DNA from: Planctomycetaceae bacterium
Lineage (GTDB): Bacteria > Planctomycetota > Planctomycetia > Planctomycetales > Planctomycetaceae
DNA: 9,732 nt
NCBI GenBank assembly: GCA_003445035.1
Contig: DLVV01000078.1
Coordinates: 6,080 to 15,811, forward strand
Reading direction: 5' to 3'
Under the pieces are notes generated by a model. It was given only the letters and a program-made list of their open reading frames with translations, was not told the origin of the DNA and did no database searches. The translations under genes were made by a program, and so were the position numbers. Positions 7,048 through 9,732 of this stretch are shown in pieces; within the stretch, counting starts at the first letter, position 1; the number at the start of each line of letters is the position of its first letter.

Positions 7048-7614
7048 ATGTCCGATGCCGTCTTCTACACCATCGGTTCGCTGGTCGTGGTGGCCTCGAT
7101 CGCCTGTTGGCTGATCAACCTGTTCACATTGCCCGGCAACTGGGGCATTCCGATCCTCGCGATTGGGATGGCCTGGTTCTTTCCCGGGGATTCTCCAGCG
7201 GACGGTCCGGCTGCTCCGGGTGTCGGCTGGATTGCCGTTGGCGTTCTGTTCGGCCTGGCGATCCTGGGCGAAATACTGGAATTGGCCGCCAGTGCGGCCG
7301 GGGCCGCCAAGCAGGGAGCCAGCCGACGAGCCATCGTGCTGTCCCTGTTCGGATCCTTCGGCGTCAGCATGGTCGGAGCCGTTCTGTGCAGCGGACTGGT
7401 GCCGGTGATCGGAACACTGATCGGAGCGGTCGTCGGTGGTTGTGCTGGAGCCTGGGGAGGAGCCTACCTGGGGGAAATGTGGAAGGGACGCAGCCAACCC
7501 GACCGCCTGGCCGCCGGGCATGGTGCTGCCATCGGACGAGTCCTGGGGACCATCTCCAAGCTGCTCGTCGGTGCCGTCATGGTCGGCGTGATCGCCGCCG
7601 CTGTGTTCATTTGA
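7048..7614 (+). CDS. DUF456-like membrane protein
   Basis: This 188-residue, very hydrophobic protein has membrane segments at about 5-27, 33-45, 58-82, 96-118, 120-142 and 168-188. It carries the family-type signature L28-P-G-N-W-G33 after the first helix, the acidic pair in L73-G-E75-I-L-E78, and a glycine-rich stretch (G122 to G142) that resembles a glycine zipper. These features match DUF456, whose function is not known. It follows the KARI-like gene by 60 bases and is followed directly by a terminator, so it is probably the last gene of the operon. No Shine-Dalgarno is clear before ATG 7048. The link to the upstream genes is by position only. Confidence 0.8.
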   Translation: MSDAVFYTIGSLVVVASIACWLINLFTLPGNWGIPILAIGMAWFFPGDSPADGPAAPGVGWIAVGVLFGLAILGEILELAASAAGAAKQGASRRAIVLSLFGSFGVSMVGAVLCSGLVPVIGTLIGAVVGGCAGAWGGAYLGEMWKGRSQPDRLAAGHGAAIGRVLGTISKLLVGAVMVGVIAAAVFI

Positions 7615-7625
7615 GACGCCGCACG

Positions 7626-7672
7626 GGCGGGTGTTGCATTATGCAACACCCCGTCCAGCCGCCAGTATTTTT
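7626..7672 (+). terminator. Intrinsic terminator after the DUF456-like gene
   Basis: The core stem gggtgttgcat (7629-7639) and atgcaacaccc (7641-7651) is a perfect 11-base inverted repeat around one base. The outer bases ggcgg (7626-7630) can alternatively pair with ccgcc (7659-7663), bringing the stem next to the T-run TTTTT (7668-7672). It starts 12 bases after the stop of the DUF456-like gene. The near-perfect dyad could also act in the opposite direction or bind a dimeric regulator. Confidence 0.75.
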
Positions 7673-7759
7673 GTGCGCGGAAACAGCTGCGCCAAAATGT
7701 AAGTTTCAAGTGGTTGTCACATAGTGAGTTAGGGATCGAGTTCTCCAACGAGGGGGTTT

Positions 7760-7775
7760 TGGCACGGCGGTTGCA
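7760..7775 (+). promoter_or_regulatory. Sigma-54 (RpoN) promoter, -24/-12 type
   Basis: TGGCACG (7760-7766), four bases, then TTGCA (7771-7775) matches the sigma-54 consensus TGGCACG-N4-TTGCW at every defined position. GG (7761-7762) and GC (7773-7774) are exactly 10 bases apart. Transcription should start near 7786, giving a leader of about 79 bases before ATG 7865. An in-frame ATG at 7784 lies at or before this start point, so it is unlikely to be used. Sigma-54 promoters need an ATPase activator bound upstream; the 85 bases between the terminator and the promoter hold a TCAC-ata-GTGA dyad (7717-7727) as a weak candidate site. Confidence 0.85.
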
Positions 7776-7850
7776 TTTAGTCCATGCAAGCCCAATCGGG
7801 TGCCTCGACTCACTGGGGCATTTCTCACTCTCCCTTCTTCTTTCCGTTCT

Positions 7851-7855
7851 GGAGG
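7851..7855 (+). promoter_or_regulatory. Shine-Dalgarno (GGAGG) of the exported helical protein
   Basis: GGAGG lies 9 bases before ATG 7865 and decides that start over the in-frame ATG at 7784, which would put 27 residues before the signal peptide. Confidence 0.8.
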
Positions 7856-7864
7856 ACTGAAACG

Positions 7865-8368
7865 ATGCGTAAACTGCAAGTGCTACTGCTTGGCGTCGCG
7901 GTGTTGTCGATGGGCCTGGTGGGTCCCAACCAGGCTCGAGCCGCTCACTGCGACGATCCGTTTGGTGTCTACGCCGAGTACGCCCGTGCCATCGTCGCTG
8001 TGACGTTTCGGGGAACCGACGCCATGGACGACGTGGTCGACGAGGCCACTCCCCGAATCCGCCGCCTGCTGAACGCGGGCATGTACGAACGTGCCCGCGG
8101 GTTGGCCGGTGAGGCGATCGACAAGATCGAGTCGCTCGGCGACAAGACGCACGGCAAGATCCGTGAGTTGGCCACCGAAGGTGTCAGGGCGCTGAAGGCC
8201 CTCGAGGGCGATGTGCCGTCGGACGTGCTCCGGCGGTTGATCTCAAAACTCTTGAAGTTGGCCAAGCGTGCAGCCAACTTCGTCTCCGATGCCGAAGAGG
8301 ACTCGGTCAATTCGATCAAGCGTCTCTTCCCACAGGTCTCGGAGGTTCCTCGCCGATCCCGAAGTTGA
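7865..8368 (+). CDS. Small exported helical protein of unknown function, sigma-54 controlled
   Basis: This is a 167-residue protein I do not recognise. Residues 1-26 are a clear signal peptide (R2-K3, hydrophobic 6-19, cleavage near ARA-A26). The mature part has one cysteine (C29) near its start, then 'DPFGVYAEYARAIVAVTFRG' and a long run of predicted amphipathic helices rich in Arg, Lys, Glu, Asp and Leu ('PRIRRLLNAGMYERARGLAG', 'AIDKIESLGDKTHGKIREL', 'LRRLISKLLKLAKRAANFV'). There is no membrane anchor, PEP-CTERM tail or lipobox. The single free cysteine could form a disulfide-linked dimer. It is a one-gene unit with its own sigma-54 promoter upstream and a strong hairpin 22 bases after the stop. 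That suggests regulated, possibly high-level secretion in response to a particular condition. Confidence 0.8.
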   Translation: MRKLQVLLLGVAVLSMGLVGPNQARAAHCDDPFGVYAEYARAIVAVTFRGTDAMDDVVDEATPRIRRLLNAGMYERARGLAGEAIDKIESLGDKTHGKIRELATEGVRALKALEGDVPSDVLRRLISKLLKLAKRAANFVSDAEEDSVNSIKRLFPQVSEVPRRSRS

Positions 8369-8389
8369 ATCGCGACCTGGTTGTCGATC

Positions 8390-8430
8390 ACCGAACCGTC
8401 CGACCCTGTGGTCGGGCGGTTCGGTCATTT
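8390..8430 (+). terminator. Strong hairpin terminator after the exported helical protein
   Basis: The arms 8390-8405 and 8410-8425 form a 16-base stem with a single G-U wobble and a 4-base loop (ctgt). A short TTT (8428-8430) follows. It begins 22 bases after the stop codon and isolates the small gene from the sulfatase gene. Confidence 0.75.
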
Positions 8431-8563
8431 CCGCCTCCCCACTCACCCAACCCGGTACCACGTCGTCGCGGAACCTCATACCATGTCCTGTGCAGGCCAC
8501 GGACCCGCGGGGTGTCCGCCCGTGCCGTCCGATCGACCCGTTTCTGCCCAGGTGGTCCCCCCC

Positions 8564-9732
8564 ATGCGGCAATCACAGCGGCCGAAACCGTCAGCCTCAC
8601 TGGTCATGGCCATCGGTCTCCTGGTCGGTCTCCCGCACACGGTCCTGGCCGAAAAACCCTCAAAGCCCAACATCGTCTGGATCTCGTGCGAGGACATCAG
8701 CCCGCACCTGGGCTGCTACGGCGATCCGCACGCGATCACTCCTCATCTCGACCAACTCGCTCGTGAAGGCGTCCGTTACACCCACGCTTTCACTACTGCC
8801 GGAGTCTGTGCCCCGTGCCGCAGCGGCATCATCACCGGCATGTACCAGACGACACTTGGAACCCATCACATGAGGTGTACGGCCACGTTGCCGGACTTCA
8901 TCAAGCCGTTCCCGGTCTACCTGCGACAGGCCGGTTACTACTGCACGAACCGGTCAAAGACGGACTACCAGTTCCGACATCCCCGAGAGACCTGGGACGC
9001 CGCAAAAGGCAAAGCCGCCCACTGGCGGAATCGTCCGGACAAGGACCAGCCGTTCTTCGCCGTGTTCAATTTCACCGGCTGCCACGAAAGCGGGATCGCC
9101 AGGGCAGAGAAGTACCGGTCGGTGACGAAGATCCTGGAACCCGAACAGCGACAGGACGCCGCCCGGCTGACCACCCTGCCGCCCTATTACCCCGACACGC
9201 CGGTGGTCCGCGAGGACTGGAAGCGGAACTACGAATTGATCACGGCCATGGACGCCTGGGCCGGCAAACTGATCGCGCAACTGAAGAAAGACGGGCTGTA
9301 CGAGAACACGATCATTTTCTTCTGGTCCGACCACGGCATCGGCCTGCCGCGTGCCAAGCGGTGGCTCTATGACTCGGGCACACACATTCCGCTGATCGTA
9401 CGGATCCCCGAACAGTACCGGGACGCCGAAGGACCGGCACCGGGGCAGGGCCGACCCGGCACCGTCACCGATCAGATGGTCAGCTCGATCGACCTCGGGC
9501 CGACCGTGTTGAAACTGGCCGGACTGAAAATTCCCGACCACGTCCAGGGCCGGCCCTTCCTGGGACGTGATCTCGGTCATCTCCGCAAGTACGTCTTCGG
9601 AGCCCGCGACCGCATGGACGAACGCTACGACATCATCCGCATGGTCCGCGGCAAGCGGTACAAGTACATCCGCAACTACGAACCGCTGAAGACCTTCTAC
9701 CAGTACATGAACACCCCCGAGAAGGGGGCGAC
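8564..9732 (+). CDS. Exported type I sulfatase, 5' part (cut by the window end)
   Basis: The frame runs open from ATG 8564 to the right edge, 389 codons. The signal peptide covers about 1-29 (R2, R6, K8; hydrophobic 11-29; cleavage after VLA). The sulfatase N-terminal core 'PNIVWISCEDISPHLGCYGD' carries metal ligands around E43-D44. The formylglycine signature is C82-A-P-C85-R86-S-G-I-I-T-G92; C82 would be converted to formylglycine. Other active-site candidates are K132, H174 ('FTGCHES'), D256-H257 in 'WSDHG', K265 and H274 in 'YDSGTHIPLIV'. The wording 'LPRAKRWLYDSGTHIPL' resembles heparan-N-sulfatase-like (SGSH/S1_8-type) enzymes common in planctomycetes, which remove sulfate from glycans; the exact substrate is not readable. 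Only a weak AGGTGG (8550-8555) precedes the start. An internal ATG at 8606 would break the signal peptide. Confidence 0.92.
   Translation, partial: MRQSQRPKPSASLVMAIGLLVGLPHTVLAEKPSKPNIVWISCEDISPHLGCYGDPHAITPHLDQLAREGVRYTHAFTTAGVCAPCRSGIITGMYQTTLGTHHMRCTATLPDFIKPFPVYLRQAGYYCTNRSKTDYQFRHPRETWDAAKGKAAHWRNRPDKDQPFFAVFNFTGCHESGIARAEKYRSVTKILEPEQRQDAARLTTLPPYYPDTPVVREDWKRNYELITAMDAWAGKLIAQLKKDGLYENTIIFFWSDHGIGLPRAKRWLYDSGTHIPLIVRIPEQYRDAEGPAPGQGRPGTVTDQMVSSIDLGPTVLKLAGLKIPDHVQGRPFLGRDLGHLRKYVFGARDRMDERYDIIRMVRGKRYKYIRNYEPLKTFYQYMNTPEKGA

Noticed and set aside
8431..8563. A further small gene or promoter between the terminator and the sulfatase
   Set aside because: No start with a Shine-Dalgarno, no sigma-54 or clear sigma-70 boxes; only a CCCGCGGG palindrome, which is expected by chance in GC-rich DNA.

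Overview
The window looks like chromosomal DNA from a planctomycete, or a close relative in the PVC group. The reasons are its GC-rich composition, an exported type I sulfatase, an ECF sigma factor / FecR-type anti-sigma pair followed by a PQQ-type beta-propeller gene whose mature N-terminus carries a 'QFRGPDGDG' motif, and a high share of exported proteins of unknown function. This assignment rests on gene content and motifs, not on any database search. There are nine protein genes, two of them cut by the window edges. I see no rRNA, tRNA, CRISPR array, insertion sequence or attachment site.

Left part, minus strand (1-2403): a tightly overlapping three-gene unit read right to left. It holds an ECF sigma factor, a membrane-anchored FecR-domain protein that is probably its anti-sigma factor, and the start of an exported PQQ-type beta-propeller protein. 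The junctions are ATGA (sigma/FecR) and TGATG (FecR/propeller), so translation is probably coupled. A 177-base divergent gap separates this unit from a plus-strand ankyrin-repeat lipoprotein (2581-3126), which is followed by a hairpin.

Middle part, plus strand (3417-7614): four genes with gaps of 33, 31 and 60 bases, ended by a strong hairpin with a T-run. In order they are an exported epoxide-hydrolase-like alpha/beta hydrolase, an exported protein with a small beta domain followed by a putative beta-propeller, a protein with the fold of ketol-acid reductoisomerase (KARI), and a DUF456-like membrane protein. The KARI-like protein is the most unusual item. It aligns with class I KARI over its whole length, yet several residues needed for KARI chemistry are replaced (catalytic His to Ser, Lys to Arg, a metal-binding Asp to Asn, and a two-residue insertion in the second metal site). 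No ilvB/ilvN/ilvD genes are nearby. It is probably a repurposed paralogue with a different reaction.

Right part (7615-8430): a single small gene for an exported helical protein sits behind a textbook sigma-54 (-24/-12) promoter and a strong Shine-Dalgarno, with hairpins on both sides. It looks like a self-contained, activator-dependent transcription unit.

Right edge (8564-9732): the 5' part of an exported sulfatase with a CxPCR formylglycine signature, cut by the window end.

Two dedicated control systems (ECF sigma/FecR and sigma-54) therefore lie within 10 kb, each linked to cell-envelope or exported proteins of unknown role.
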